64,000 nucleotides of DNA. It comes from Marinagarivorans cellulosilyticus (GTDB lineage: Bacteria > Pseudomonadota > Gammaproteobacteria > Pseudomonadales > Cellvibrionaceae). Shown one piece after another: positions 29,201-36,884 of the stretch. The stretch covers positions 4,866,685 to 4,930,684 of the forward strand of contig NZ_AP023086.1 of assembly GCF_021655555.1 (NCBI RefSeq), given 5' to 3'. Both the position numbers and the translations under genes were made by a program. Position 1 is the first letter of the stretch; every line of letters begins with the position of its first letter. The notes beneath the pieces were generated by a model. The model searched no databases. It was not told the origin of the DNA and saw nothing but the letters and a program-made list of their open reading frames with translations.

Positions 29201-29814
29201 GTTAATGCGCCCGGCCCCACAGGCAAAGCGCCCGGCCTGCAGCTACGGCAAGGTGGCCATTTAAAATCGCGCAGTTGCAGGCTTTTAACGACTAGGGCTT
29301 CGACTTTTATCGGGGGAATTTTTGGAATACTAAACGTAAACCCTAGCGGTTCGGTGCGGGCGGGCTTATCTTTACTTGGCGGCTGATAAACCGCCACCTT
29401 AGCGGCTTTTAATTCGTGCACGAGCAATTGCTTTTGCCACAGCTCGCTTAGCGATATATGCAGTGCGGCGCCGGTTAGCTCAACCAATGGCTTGCTGTTT
29501 TGCGCAACCAAGGCATAGCCAATATGTAGCTGGTTTAAGTGCGGCCAACGCACATCACCTACCACCACTGTTAGCGCCGGCGTCTGCACAAAAGGCAGCG
29601 CGCGCTCTAACCAAAATAAGCGACCACCTTCGGTAACTAAACTGCCAACAATTAACGCCAGCGCGCACACCACCACAATAAAAAACAACAACACTACCCG
29701 CCAGCAAAAGCGCAGCAACAACATTAACCGGCGGCCAATAGACGCGCGCGGGGCAGCAGGCTTATTCGGCGCACCGGTATTAGGGGGTTGTGAATGAGGT
29801 GTTGTATCGGCCAT
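26224..29814 (-). CDS. tamB: Translocation and assembly module inner-membrane component TamB
   Basis: 1196 aa with an N-terminal signal-anchor helix, a long beta-helical AsmA/DUF490 body and the C-terminal TamB domain ending in GNLKIDITDELRL-type beta strands. TamB spans the periplasm and, with TamA, inserts autotransporters and helps phospholipid transport to the outer membrane. The start TAATG overlaps the tamA stop by one base, so the pair is translationally coupled. It ends only 7 bp from the convergent CE2-type gene. Confidence 0.95.
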   Translation of the reverse strand: MADTTPHSQPPNTGAPNKPAAPRASIGRRLMLLLRFCWRVVLLFFIVVVCALALIVGSLVTEGGRLFWLERALPFVQTPALTVVVGDVRWPHLNQLHIGYALVAQNSKPLVELTGAALHISLSELWQKQLLVHELKAAKVAVYQPPSKDKPARTEPLGFTFSIPKIPPIKVEALVVKSLQLRDFKWPPCRSCRPGALPVGPGALTVEGSAALHWPNPLELEVTITEKGHKAPLLWLEGFSESPESLAINGRIQQRAGGWLGQWLQLPAEQMVEVAISAKGEQKSDGIDIALEQLSAPLFKQKLSLQGQLKLRPELERIDLHELLINLNQQRHTLRGSVSPALVALGVDIQRFNLALLRPWLPDLEGGIVSANGQLQWDWNTQHLPAGQLDVNSSVRYKQKTLSLKSKLALTSTQVEVKRLKANLGEMQLSAKGRIQTNGKPLALTYTLTHVRDGPIRELLPEAIAVQIPQEFSVHVQHLGGLLRGTLQAPHVITDANILGRYDELPFAIYGNANASLAHADINQLTVEVDDASLKLDGLIDWKGNQTALSGRVRHLSPALAYRYGLNFPPGLVGFLNARWELSGALAKPAVVIDALYQGGYEHQTEVLPFNLALDASAQLGTLDEIALDVNLLNLAVFKRPLVTMKGRVNARDNDFRVVVSRLPVKLLEALGYPVGEGRAEARLRFGGSFTEPTLGGYLSYAETLAVRSATDERTEVPLIWHANVSSEEKDLVIDSSFTLDKTSAGLLSLSLPWHNYLNYALTQSGGNLPTDGSIKANLDTSALQLFMDTDQMTLQGGLEADLTLAGTAQDPVLTGELLLKNGYFKQATTGTVLSDIQVYALAEKQKIQLVTGFARDAEGGTLRLSGHVDWHDVNSDSAVNVALELKDANLVDMPNVKGAVSGKAALVGGKQGMNLTGKLNVLPLHINIDMAPAVAIPEIKVQEVYSSDDSEIDARNKLLPTVALDVEVDIENQAFIRGRGLETELEGKVIISGTAVKPNVSGSFKTVRGEIKLLQKPIKLNEGRAQFSNEAFNFHIPASYHTGDTEINIVVSGNEEEIELDLSSVPTLPQEEILSRLLFGDSVQNISAWQAMSLASAVNRLSNGSSFDPLNATRDKLGFDSLSVGQESEDEGGGVNVGVGKYLNERVYLELERSSNPAQPWQGNLKIDITDELRLNSTTASTGKSSAALEWRRDY

Positions 29815-31604
29815 TAGAACGATTGCCCAATGGCGATATAAAGTTGAATGTCTCTATCGCCTTCGCGCTTATCCAGCGGGGTGGCAATATCAAACCGAAA
29901 CGGCGCAAACGAGGTGTGGTAGCGCAAACCAATACCCGCCCCCCACAAAAACTCATCCCCTATTTTTGGCGTTTTGGTTGGGTAAGCATAACCACCATCC
30001 ATAAACAGCGTTACCCCTATACTATTGGTAAAACGCGAGCGCAATTCAAACGACACCTCTGAAAAAGACAAACCACCAGCAGGGTTCCCTTCGCTGTTAG
30101 TCTCGCCAATACTCTGGTAACGATAACCGCGCACCGAGCCACCGCCGCCAACATAAAAGCGCTCATCAGCCGGCACATCAGCCAATGGGCTGTCATCAAT
30201 AACCCCTGTGGCCATACGCACTGCAAAGGTAGGTTTAATACTTAACTTTTCCCAAGTGTAATAGGTGCTAGCGGCAATAGTCGAGCGCGTAAAGCGCCGG
30301 CTGGTTTGGTATAAATCCACAAAGGGTTCAACCTGCAAGCCTGTTGCCCAACCGCGGGTAGGGTTGAGCGGGTCGTTGCGGTCGCTGTAATCAATACTTA
30401 CCGGGAAGCTCAGCAAGGCGTAGTCTTCTGGGCTTTCGAACTCTTTCACGCGGCTAAATTTAAGGTTTGCACCACCATTAACCGAAAGTTTATCGGTTAA
30501 ATCGCGTTTAAGGTTTGCGCCCGCCTCGCCAATATAAACATCGTAAGCGTCGGTGGTTTCTTGGGCAATATTGCCCGTTAAGGTTAGGCGCTGCTGCGTG
30601 CTGTAAAAGTGCGGCACCGTCAGCGTTGCCTCTAGGCCTTGCGAAATACTGCTATAGGTTAATTCGGTGCTTAGCTGCTCGCCGCGGCCAAACATATTTC
30701 GGTGCTCCCAACCTAGCGAAAATTTTGTTTTGACATCGGCATCGTACCCTACCGAGCCAGAAATACTGCGTTGCTTACGCTCGGTTAAACGAAAACGCAC
30801 GGGCACCGCGCCCTCAACAATATCACCCGGCATGGGGTCGGCATTAGCCAGTAAGTTAGTTTGCAGCAAGCTTAAGCGGGTACTGTCTAATAAACGGGGC
30901 TTAAAGCACTCCCCTTCTTTAAAGTTAAGGTAACCATCTAAGTAGCTATTTTCTATCGAGCTATGCCCCTCGTAACTTATCTGGCCAAATACTACCTGCG
31001 GCGAAGGCTTTAAACGAAACGTCAGCTTAGCCGTGTTAGTCGGGTAATTCACAATCGCTTCGTAGGTCACATCAATTGTGCGTAAGCAATGCTCATCGGC
31101 CACCCACCTTTTAATAGCCGATAGGCTGTCCAGTACGCGCTCGGCTACAAGTGGGTCGCCTGAGGATAACTTCACAATACTAGCCGGCGGCTGGCTAATT
31201 TCGTTTGGCCAGTCAAAATGTAGCTGCGCAATATTGAAGCGCTCACCACTGTATATTTGATGCCCTATTTGGCCTTCATTAAGCGTGCTTTCAATTTGTG
31301 CCGCGTAATAACCTTGGCTACGTAAATAGGTGCGAATCACGTCTTGGTCGTATTTGGACGAGGTGCGCAGCGTAGAAGCACGCTGGTACTTGCCATCGGT
31401 AGCGCGCTGTTCGGCCAACATAGCTTCCACCGACTTTTGCAATGCAGGGTTGTTCGCCACAAAAATAACAAACGGGTGCTTAACCCCCACGCCCAACAGC
31501 GTATTGCCCGCGATGGTGGGCGTACCTGCCGCAGCAAACGCTACTGGCGCAACCACTGCGCACACATAACAGCACACCATCCAGCCAATAATTTTTACGC
31601 CCAA
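29814..31604 (-). CDS. tamA: Outer-membrane assembly factor TamA
   Basis: Omp85-family barrel protein. The ATG frame reaches 31649, but a TTG at 31604 has GAGAGG five bases ahead and leads straight into a signal peptide (KIIGWMVCCYVCAVVAPVAFA), giving about 596 aa versus the 577 of E. coli TamA. POTRA domains fill the first ~240 residues and the Omp85 barrel the rest, with the conserved GGGGSVRGY. Partner of tamB directly downstream with overlapping stop/start. Confidence 0.92.
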   Translation of the reverse strand: MGVKIIGWMVCCYVCAVVAPVAFAAAGTPTIAGNTLLGVGVKHPFVIFVANNPALQKSVEAMLAEQRATDGKYQRASTLRTSSKYDQDVIRTYLRSQGYYAAQIESTLNEGQIGHQIYSGERFNIAQLHFDWPNEISQPPASIVKLSSGDPLVAERVLDSLSAIKRWVADEHCLRTIDVTYEAIVNYPTNTAKLTFRLKPSPQVVFGQISYEGHSSIENSYLDGYLNFKEGECFKPRLLDSTRLSLLQTNLLANADPMPGDIVEGAVPVRFRLTERKQRSISGSVGYDADVKTKFSLGWEHRNMFGRGEQLSTELTYSSISQGLEATLTVPHFYSTQQRLTLTGNIAQETTDAYDVYIGEAGANLKRDLTDKLSVNGGANLKFSRVKEFESPEDYALLSFPVSIDYSDRNDPLNPTRGWATGLQVEPFVDLYQTSRRFTRSTIAASTYYTWEKLSIKPTFAVRMATGVIDDSPLADVPADERFYVGGGGSVRGYRYQSIGETNSEGNPAGGLSFSEVSFELRSRFTNSIGVTLFMDGGYAYPTKTPKIGDEFLWGAGIGLRYHTSFAPFRFDIATPLDKREGDRDIQLYIAIGQSF

Positions 31605-31707
31605 AGCGACCTCTCGTTTACGCCCCAAATAACCGCGGCATGGTAGCATGCACGGCTGATTCTGTATGACAGTACTTTTCCCTTTCTGATCCTATTTTTG
31701 CATCCCT

Positions 31708-32925
31708 ATGACGTATTTTGATTGTGTAGTAATTGGTGGCGGTGCCGCCGGCCTAATGTGTGCCGCCCAAGCGGGCTTGCGCGGTAGAAGCGTAACCGTG
31801 CTAGACCACGCCAATAAAGTGGGTAAAAAGATTCTAATGTCCGGCGGTGGCCGCTGTAACTTTACGAATTATTATGTAGAGCCCAGCAATTACCTCAGCA
31901 ACAACCCTCACTTTTGCAAATCGGCCCTAAGCCGCTACACCCAATACGACTTTTTAGAGCTGGTTAATCGCCACGGTTTGGCTTACCACGAAAAAACACT
32001 GGGCCAGCTTTTTTGCGATAACAAAGCCAAAGACATTCTGAATATTCTACTCGCCGAATGCGATAACGCCGGCGTACGCATTGCCACCGAGTGCAGTATT
32101 CACAAGGTTAAAGCGCTACCGGCCGAAACCCCAACAACAAACACCCCGCGCTACACGCTAGAAACAAGCCAAGGCGATATTCAATGCCATTCACTGGTGG
32201 TTGCCAGCGGCGGGCTGTCTATTCCGACCATGGGCGCCACTGGTTTTGGTTACGACCTTGCCAAACAATTTGGTTTACGTATTACCCCAAGGCTTGCCTC
32301 ACTGGTGCCCTTTACTTTTAAAGGTGACTTACTCGCTACCGCGCAAAATTTAGCCGGTGTGGCATTGCCCGTAAATATCGAAAGCCAAAACCAAACCTTT
32401 AGTGAAGCCCTGCTGTTTACCCACAAAGGCATTAGCGGCCCAGCCGTTTTACAAATTTCCAATTATTGGTTGCCCGAGCAAACCATCACCATCAACTTTT
32501 TACCCAACGCAGACCTTGCGCAGCAAATTGCTACCTGGCAACAAGAAGGGCATAAAGCCGAGCTTAAAAATTTATTAAGTCGCATACTGCCAAAACGTTT
32601 TGTTACTGAATGGTTAACAATTAATTCAGCCACAAAAGAACTAGCCGATAAAACCGTGGCGCAGCTAAGTAATATTAATATCGAACAACTCGTCAGCCAC
32701 TTGCAAAAATGGCAATGCATCCCCGCTGGCACCGAAGGCTACAAAACCGCCGAGGTGACATTAGGCGGCGTAAATACCGACGATGTTTCATCAAAAACCT
32801 TTGAAGCGAAAAAAGTACCGGGGTTATTTTTTGTAGGCGAGGTTTTAGATGTAACTGGATGGTTAGGCGGGTTTAATTTTCAGTGGGCCTGGGCAAGTGG
32901 GTATTGTGCGGCGCAGTTTGTTTAG
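31708..32925 (+). CDS. yhiN: NAD(P)/FAD-dependent oxidoreductase, HI0933/YhiN family
   Basis: 405 aa. N-terminal FAD-binding VIGGGAAGLMCAAQAG, then GGGRCNFTN typical of the HI0933 family, and the C-terminal FNFQWAWASGYCAAQ signature. Flavoprotein; substrate not established. It stands alone before the accessory region starting at ~33.0 kb and is probably the last core gene on that side. Confidence 0.92.
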   Translation: MTYFDCVVIGGGAAGLMCAAQAGLRGRSVTVLDHANKVGKKILMSGGGRCNFTNYYVEPSNYLSNNPHFCKSALSRYTQYDFLELVNRHGLAYHEKTLGQLFCDNKAKDILNILLAECDNAGVRIATECSIHKVKALPAETPTTNTPRYTLETSQGDIQCHSLVVASGGLSIPTMGATGFGYDLAKQFGLRITPRLASLVPFTFKGDLLATAQNLAGVALPVNIESQNQTFSEALLFTHKGISGPAVLQISNYWLPEQTITINFLPNADLAQQIATWQQEGHKAELKNLLSRILPKRFVTEWLTINSATKELADKTVAQLSNINIEQLVSHLQKWQCIPAGTEGYKTAEVTLGGVNTDDVSSKTFEAKKVPGLFFVGEVLDVTGWLGGFNFQWAWASGYCAAQFV

Positions 32926-32999
32926 CTTGGGCAGGGTGTAATATTGGGTAATGGTTTAATTACTGGGAATGGGTTAGCGTTAAGGGAATTTAGCCTCTA

Positions 33000-33186
33000 C
33001 CCTAACGTTGCATTAGATTTTGAGTTCAGGAGCTTTTAGAGTGGTATTTATAGCGTTGAACGGAGATTTTTTTGGATTGATACTAGTCACTCTAGGTGAG
33101 ATCCAGAAAAATTGAGTACGACGTTAGAAATACTGCTATAGAAGCAGCGAAGCGATCTTGGGCCAAAAGTTAATGCAACGTTAGGG
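33000..33186. repeat. Repeat family B, copy 1 (16-bp terminal inverted repeats)
   Basis: 187 bp bounded by CCCTAACGTTGCATTA and its exact inverse complement. The interior matches the copy at 51004-51196, including GGTGAGATCCAGAAAAATTG. Non-coding. Confidence 0.85.
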
Positions 33187-33270
33187 TCTGGCACGGCACT
33201 AGCTAGAACGTCTGGGGCGCGTGGAAATATCCTGTTTTGGCGCCAAAGGTTTATGCTAGCCGTACTATTC

Positions 33271-33370
33271 AGTGCCGGCATGAATCTCTGAGGCACGCTG
33301 TGAATACCTCCCTGTAAGCTCTGCACAAACGTCCTGTTTGTGACGGCCTCACAGATTCATGCCGACACTG
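33271..33370. repeat. Inverted repeat of ~25 bp arms
   Basis: CAGTGCCGGCATGAATCTCT-type arm (33271-) and its near inverse complement (33341-33370) differ at two positions; a small ACAAAC-GTCCT-GTTTGT hairpin lies between them. Purpose unknown. Confidence 0.6.
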
Positions 33371-33403
33371 GCATTGAGCGCTTGCTTATTACCTGTAATT
33401 AAG

Positions 33404-33411
33404 AGGGGGCG
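33404..33411 (+). other. Possible integron cassette boundary (GCGTTAGG)
   Basis: GGGGGCGTTAGGTGGAGG resembles the 3' end of an attC site and the left edge of a cassette, but no matching 5' half was found. Confidence 0.3.
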
Positions 33412-33529
33412 TTAGGTGGAGGTTCACGTAGAACCAAACAGCGAGATGCTGCTGCGGGTTAAAGGGGCCATTATGAAAGCGGTGTTGGTAAATGCCTATA
33501 TGTGGATGCTAGTTTGATGTTGGGATATG

Positions 33530-33605
33530 GCTATATATAGACATTTAGGTATAGTTGTAGACATAAAGGTCTATATGTAGGCATATTCCTATATGTGACC
33601 ATGAG
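33530..33605 (+). repeat. Degenerate 20-bp tandem repeats
   Basis: Four successive units of the type GTATATGTAGACATAWAG, spaced 19-20 bp, end at the start region of the first cassette gene; a fifth partial unit lies at ~33496. The helical-turn spacing is iteron-like. Confidence 0.55.
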
Positions 33606-33615
33606 GGTGAATATA

Positions 33616-34011
33616 ATGTCATGCAAAAATCGTATGAAAGAAATCGGAAATAAAAATGTATTCTGTTTTGTTGTTGGTGATAACAATGAGGGTGGCCTTC
33701 AACAAGTGGATATATGGGCAAATAATACATTGCTGACCCCAGTGGATAATATGGCCTATTTACCCCAATTTGTTGCCTCTCTGGAAAACGAAAGTAATGA
33801 CATTAATTCCGATAATATAGCTCGCGAGTATATGTTCTTTAATCATGGGCCAACTACAGATGATGTTGTCGGAAATATTACATTAGCCAACGGTGTCGCA
33901 AAACTTAGCTTTGATATTGGCGGAGTTGTTAATCTTGTATCGGTATCAAAAAGTGAGCTTTTGTCGGTTTACCAGGAAGCCATAGAGTATCTACGAGGCA
34001 TCCATGCATAA
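33616..34011 (+). CDS. Cassette gene 1: unknown protein
   Basis: ATG 33616 (MSCKNRMKEIG) has GAGGGTGA six bases ahead; an earlier ATG at 33601 is possible. 131 aa, soluble and acidic, no recognised domain. The stop codon TAA (34009-34011) is the first part of an attC-like site, the usual arrangement of an integron gene cassette. Base composition is more AT-rich than the neighbouring core genes. Function unknown. Confidence 0.6.
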   Translation: MSCKNRMKEIGNKNVFCFVVGDNNEGGLQQVDIWANNTLLTPVDNMAYLPQFVASLENESNDINSDNIAREYMFFNHGPTTDDVVGNITLANGVAKLSFDIGGVVNLVSVSKSELLSVYQEAIEYLRGIHA

Positions 34012-34081
34012 CAAACGCAGTCTGTCGGAGCGCCTTTTCGCTCCTTCGTCGCTACAAGTCGCCCGCAGCTGCGGGCGTTAG
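34006..34081 (+). other. attC-like recombination site 1
   Basis: Starts GCATAAC and ends GCGTTAG. TAAC...CGCAG pairs with CTGCG...GTTA, and an inner GGAGCG-CCTTTT-CGCTCC hairpin sits between. It overlaps the stop of cassette gene 1. Confidence 0.8.
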
Positions 34082-34096
34082 TTTCTTGAGGATTGT

Positions 34097-34975
34097 ATGA
34101 TCGAGTATATTGGTGGATTGAAATCGGAAACAAAAATTCAAAGATACATGGACCTCGGAAAGTTCATGGATATACTCGAGAACCAACAGCTATTCTTCTG
34201 TAATATTAATTGTTTCGAAGATAAGCTAGAGGGGGCGAGTACTCCGTTGAATGAATTCTTCTCGAGTGGCGCAGCTTCTGCACTCAGTAATTTTGCTAAC
34301 AATACGCTTGTCTCCTCCTTTGGAAAAAACTTAAACCCGCCCGAGGAGATCGAGGCAGCAAAAAAAAGATCCGAAGAGTATGTTAAAGAGAGTGAAAACC
34401 GAAGTGTAAAAACAGTGTTTGGTGAGGTCAAGCTTGACGACAACCTAACTTATAGGGACGTTGTTAAAGCACAAAAGAGTTGGCTAGATGTAAGTTGTTG
34501 GCATGTTCCGGAAAGCTCTCAAGACAATATGGCAATGTGGAAAATATACGGTCAAAGTAGTCAATCTATCTGCATTACGACCACTTTAGGTAAAATTCTA
34601 GATGCCCTGAATCTTCCGCTCGATAAAGCAGTAGCTGCTGTTAAGGTGAACTATATTGATCATGAAAATCACTATTTTCAAACCTCTCATTGTCTGAACC
34701 CATTTATTCATAAACATCTAGCGTACAAATATGAGAATGAAGCGCGCATCATTGTTTATCCTCGAAAACAAAACCCTTTGGAAAGGCGCGCCACTAGCGC
34801 ATATGGCACACCGATTAAATTAGTTGGGACTGAATTTATCGAAGAAGTTAGGGTATGTCCTGAAGCTCCAGAGTGGTTTTGTAGTCTAATCTTAAGCTTG
34901 AAAGGACGCTATGGATTACGGGCGGAAATGGGGCGCTCGAATTTGGATTTAATTGCTCAGAGCTATGGAATCTAA
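34097..34975 (+). CDS. Cassette gene 2: DUF2971 protein
   Basis: 292 aa. Contains the DUF2971 landmarks: an N-terminal 'YRYMDLGKFMDIL' type segment, 'SCWHVPESSQDNMAMWKIY' and a 'AYKYENEARIIVYP' segment. The family occurs often in integrons and defence regions; its activity is unknown. The gene lies between two attC-like sites, 15 bp after the first and overlapping the second at its stop. Ribosome site TTGAGGA about 8 bases ahead of the ATG. Confidence 0.85.
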   Translation: MIEYIGGLKSETKIQRYMDLGKFMDILENQQLFFCNINCFEDKLEGASTPLNEFFSSGAASALSNFANNTLVSSFGKNLNPPEEIEAAKKRSEEYVKESENRSVKTVFGEVKLDDNLTYRDVVKAQKSWLDVSCWHVPESSQDNMAMWKIYGQSSQSICITTTLGKILDALNLPLDKAVAAVKVNYIDHENHYFQTSHCLNPFIHKHLAYKYENEARIIVYPRKQNPLERRATSAYGTPIKLVGTEFIEEVRVCPEAPEWFCSLILSLKGRYGLRAEMGRSNLDLIAQSYGI

Positions 34976-35047
34976 CAATCGCAGTCTGCCGGAACGCCTT
35001 TTCGTTCCTTCGTCACTACACGTCGTCCGCAGCTGCGGGCGTTATGC
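34971..35047 (+). other. attC-like recombination site 2
   Basis: Same fold as site 1: TCTAACAATCGCAG ... CTGCGGGCGTTATGC. The inner hairpin is GGAACG-CCTTTT-CGTTCC, where both arms changed together relative to site 1 (GGAGCG/CGCTCC). This covariation supports a folded-strand role. Confidence 0.82.
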
Positions 35048-35061
35048 AAAGAGGAATAGCA

Positions 35062-35523
35062 ATGGATTGTATTTTTTGCAAAATCGTTAGTGGTGAAGAA
35101 CCATGCCATAAAATATGGGAAGATGAAAAGCACTTGGCTTTTCTCTCTATTTATCCAAACACAAAAGGATTTACGGTTGTTATTCCTAAAAAGCACGTTT
35201 CAAGCTACGCTTTTACACAAACAGATGAAGTACTGATGGACTTGATTGTTGCTACAAAAAATGTAGCGCTTATGCTCGACAATGCATTAGAGGGTGTTGG
35301 GAGAACCGGGATGTTTTTGGAGGGTTACGAAATAGATCACTTGCACAGTAAACTCTCACCAATGCACGGAACAGGAGAGTCTTCTGAGTTTAAGCATATT
35401 GAGCCAACGTTTGGTCCGTTCATAGAAAAATACGAGGGGTATTTATCCTCGCATGACTGCAAGCGAGCAAATGATGATGAGCTGTCAGTGTTAGCAAAAC
35501 TAATAAGAGACAAGAATGCATAA
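35062..35523 (+). CDS. Cassette gene 3: HIT-family protein with altered triad
   Basis: ATG 35062 (MDCIFCKIV) has AGAGGA six bases ahead. 153 aa, HIT domain (nucleotidyl hydrolase/transferase) with N-terminal CIFCKI and KHVSSYAF segments. The histidine triad reads HLHSKLSP, so the third His is replaced by Lys, while the first two are kept. It ends at GCATAAC, the 5' part of an attC, after which the transposon stack begins, so its own attC is lost or disrupted. Likely a cassette gene; activity uncertain. Confidence 0.85.
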   Translation: MDCIFCKIVSGEEPCHKIWEDEKHLAFLSIYPNTKGFTVVIPKKHVSSYAFTQTDEVLMDLIVATKNVALMLDNALEGVGRTGMFLEGYEIDHLHSKLSPMHGTGESSEFKHIEPTFGPFIEKYEGYLSSHDCKRANDDELSVLAKLIRDKNA

Positions 35524-35534
35524 CCAAGCTACAG

Positions 35535-35555
35535 CAAGAGATAGGACATCCAAAG
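35535..35555 (+). mobile_element. Left-end stub of the Y1 element
   Basis: CAAGAGATAGGACATCCAAAG: just the first ~20 bases of the element left end, directly followed by the complete left end of copy 1. Confidence 0.7.
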
Positions 35556-35594
35556 CAAGAGATAGGACATCCAAAACCCGATAAACGGTAATGC

Positions 35595-35654
35595 AAAAAC
35601 CTCGGTGATTGGCTATACCTAAATGACTAGGTAGTGTTTATCACTGAGGTTTTT
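35595..35654 (+). promoter_or_regulatory. LE hairpin sequestering the transposase ribosome site
   Basis: AAAAACCTCGGTGAT pairs with ATCACTGAGGTTTTT (one mismatch), with a smaller ACCTA-AATGAC-TAGGT hairpin in the loop. The GAGG ribosome site for the ATG at 35656 lies in the 3' arm. Confidence 0.6.
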
Positions 35655-35655
35655 T

Positions 35656-36690
35656 ATGACTCAAGCGCGTAGAGCATTGATCTCTTTAGATCAGACCAGC
35701 TGGTTCCATATTTGCTCACGCTGTATTAAACGCTCATTTCTCATGGGCGAAGATAAATATAGCGGTAAAAACTATGAACATCGTCGCGAATGGATATCGG
35801 ATAAACTTGCTGAACTTGGGGATATATTTGCGTTAGACATCGCAGCATACGCAGTATTGTCAAATCACTATCATTTGGTACTGCATATTGATGCGGAAAA
35901 AGCAGCAGGGTGGAGTGATAAAACGGTTATTCGGCGTTGGATGATGTTATTCAAAGGCAATAAATTAGCCCTTAAAGTGTTAAAAAATCAGCCTATCAAT
36001 GAAGCGGAGCAATATCTTGTCGATGACCTTGTCGCTGAGTGGCGTAAACGTTTGAGCAGCATTAGCTGGTTTATGCGCTGTTTAAATGAACATATCGCAC
36101 GACTCGCAAACGCGGAAGATAAATGCACTGGCCGTTTTTGGGAGGGCCGCTTTAAAAGCCAGGCTTTACTCGACGAGCAGGCAATTATTACCTGCATGGC
36201 ATATGTCGATTTAAATCCTGTGCGCGCCGGCATGGCGGAGCTGCCAGAAACCAGTGATTTTACGGCTATTCAACAGCGCATTCAGTCTTTGAATAAACCC
36301 GCTAAAAAAGCTAAAGATAAAAAACTTATTAGGCTGGCCAATTTCTGTAAACCACCTAAAAAGAATCACCTTCCCACTGCCGATTCCGTAGACCAAGGGC
36401 AGCGTTCTACAGGTGTTATTCCCTTTTACTGGCGCGATTATCTTGAGCTCATCGACTGGACGGGGCGAGCTATTCTACCCAATAAGAGCGGCGCCATCGC
36501 ACTTGCATCACCTAAAATATTACAGCGTCTAGAAATTGGCGTGGATGACTGGCTAGAACATATGCCCCGTATTGAAAAAGACTTTCATTACTGTATCGGC
36601 CGCTGTGATTCCATAAAGCCCTGCGCAGAAAAACTCGATCAATGCTGGGTTAAAGGATTAGGCGCCGCTCGGCGATTATTTGGTTGTTAG
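35656..36690 (+). CDS. Y1_Tnp / RAYT-like HUH transposase, copy 1
   Basis: 344 aa. HUH motif HYH (71-73) in SNHYHLVLHI and nucleophile Tyr near residue 184 in CMAYVDLNPVRAGM, the arrangement of IS200/IS605 TnpA and REP-associated tyrosine transposases. An extra C-terminal domain of ~130 residues follows the core. The C-terminal sequence (RLEIGVDDWLEHMPR) differs from the other full copies (RLEINCDDWLENMPR), while RE-half copies mix the variants, suggesting gene conversion. It should cut and join single-stranded DNA at the element ends. Confidence 0.9.
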   Translation: MTQARRALISLDQTSWFHICSRCIKRSFLMGEDKYSGKNYEHRREWISDKLAELGDIFALDIAAYAVLSNHYHLVLHIDAEKAAGWSDKTVIRRWMMLFKGNKLALKVLKNQPINEAEQYLVDDLVAEWRKRLSSISWFMRCLNEHIARLANAEDKCTGRFWEGRFKSQALLDEQAIITCMAYVDLNPVRAGMAELPETSDFTAIQQRIQSLNKPAKKAKDKKLIRLANFCKPPKKNHLPTADSVDQGQRSTGVIPFYWRDYLELIDWTGRAILPNKSGAIALASPKILQRLEIGVDDWLEHMPRIEKDFHYCIGRCDSIKPCAEKLDQCWVKGLGAARRLFGC

Positions 36691-36811
36691 AAACTACTCC
36701 GTTGTACCGATACCACAAAAATAATCTGGGACACCTCAAACACTCCGCATTAGTTTAAGTGATAACAACACACAATCCCTCAGCACTTCAGGCTCGGTAT
36801 TTATGCAGCTT

Positions 36812-36856
36812 GCATGGTATTTTAACTATTTTTGCATAGCGCTAAGAATACCATGC
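36812..36856. terminator. Terminator-like hairpin (ATPase duplicate)
   Basis: GCATGGTATT / AATACCATGC 10-bp perfect stem downstream of the ATPase fragment; same hairpin as 39751-39796. Confidence 0.5.
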
Positions 36857-36884
36857 CCCCCCTGTGAATGTTTGGTGATTAGCG

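Larger units (their letters stand above)
35556..36719 (+). mobile_element. Y1/HUH transposon, left-locus copy 1
   Basis: Left end AAGAGATAGGACATCCAAAA, LE hairpin (35595-35654) and full transposase gene. The homology to the right-locus full copy stops at GATACCACA (36719), so the right-end hairpin and inverted repeat are missing. Confidence 0.8.

Noticed and set aside
31605..31649. ATG at 31649 as tamA start
   Set aside because: It adds a charged leader before the signal peptide and lacks a ribosome site, unlike the TTG at 31604.
33000..33186. Repeat family B as a true attC site
   Set aside because: TAAC...GTTA ends fit loosely, but it is longer than usual and neither copy bounds a clear cassette.
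33087..33326. Minus-strand frame of 79 codons
   Set aside because: Lies across repeat family B and the inverted repeat; it is a by-product of repeat sequence.
33530..33605. CRISPR array
   Set aside because: Repeats are contiguous 20-bp units without spacers and are degenerate; no Cas genes.
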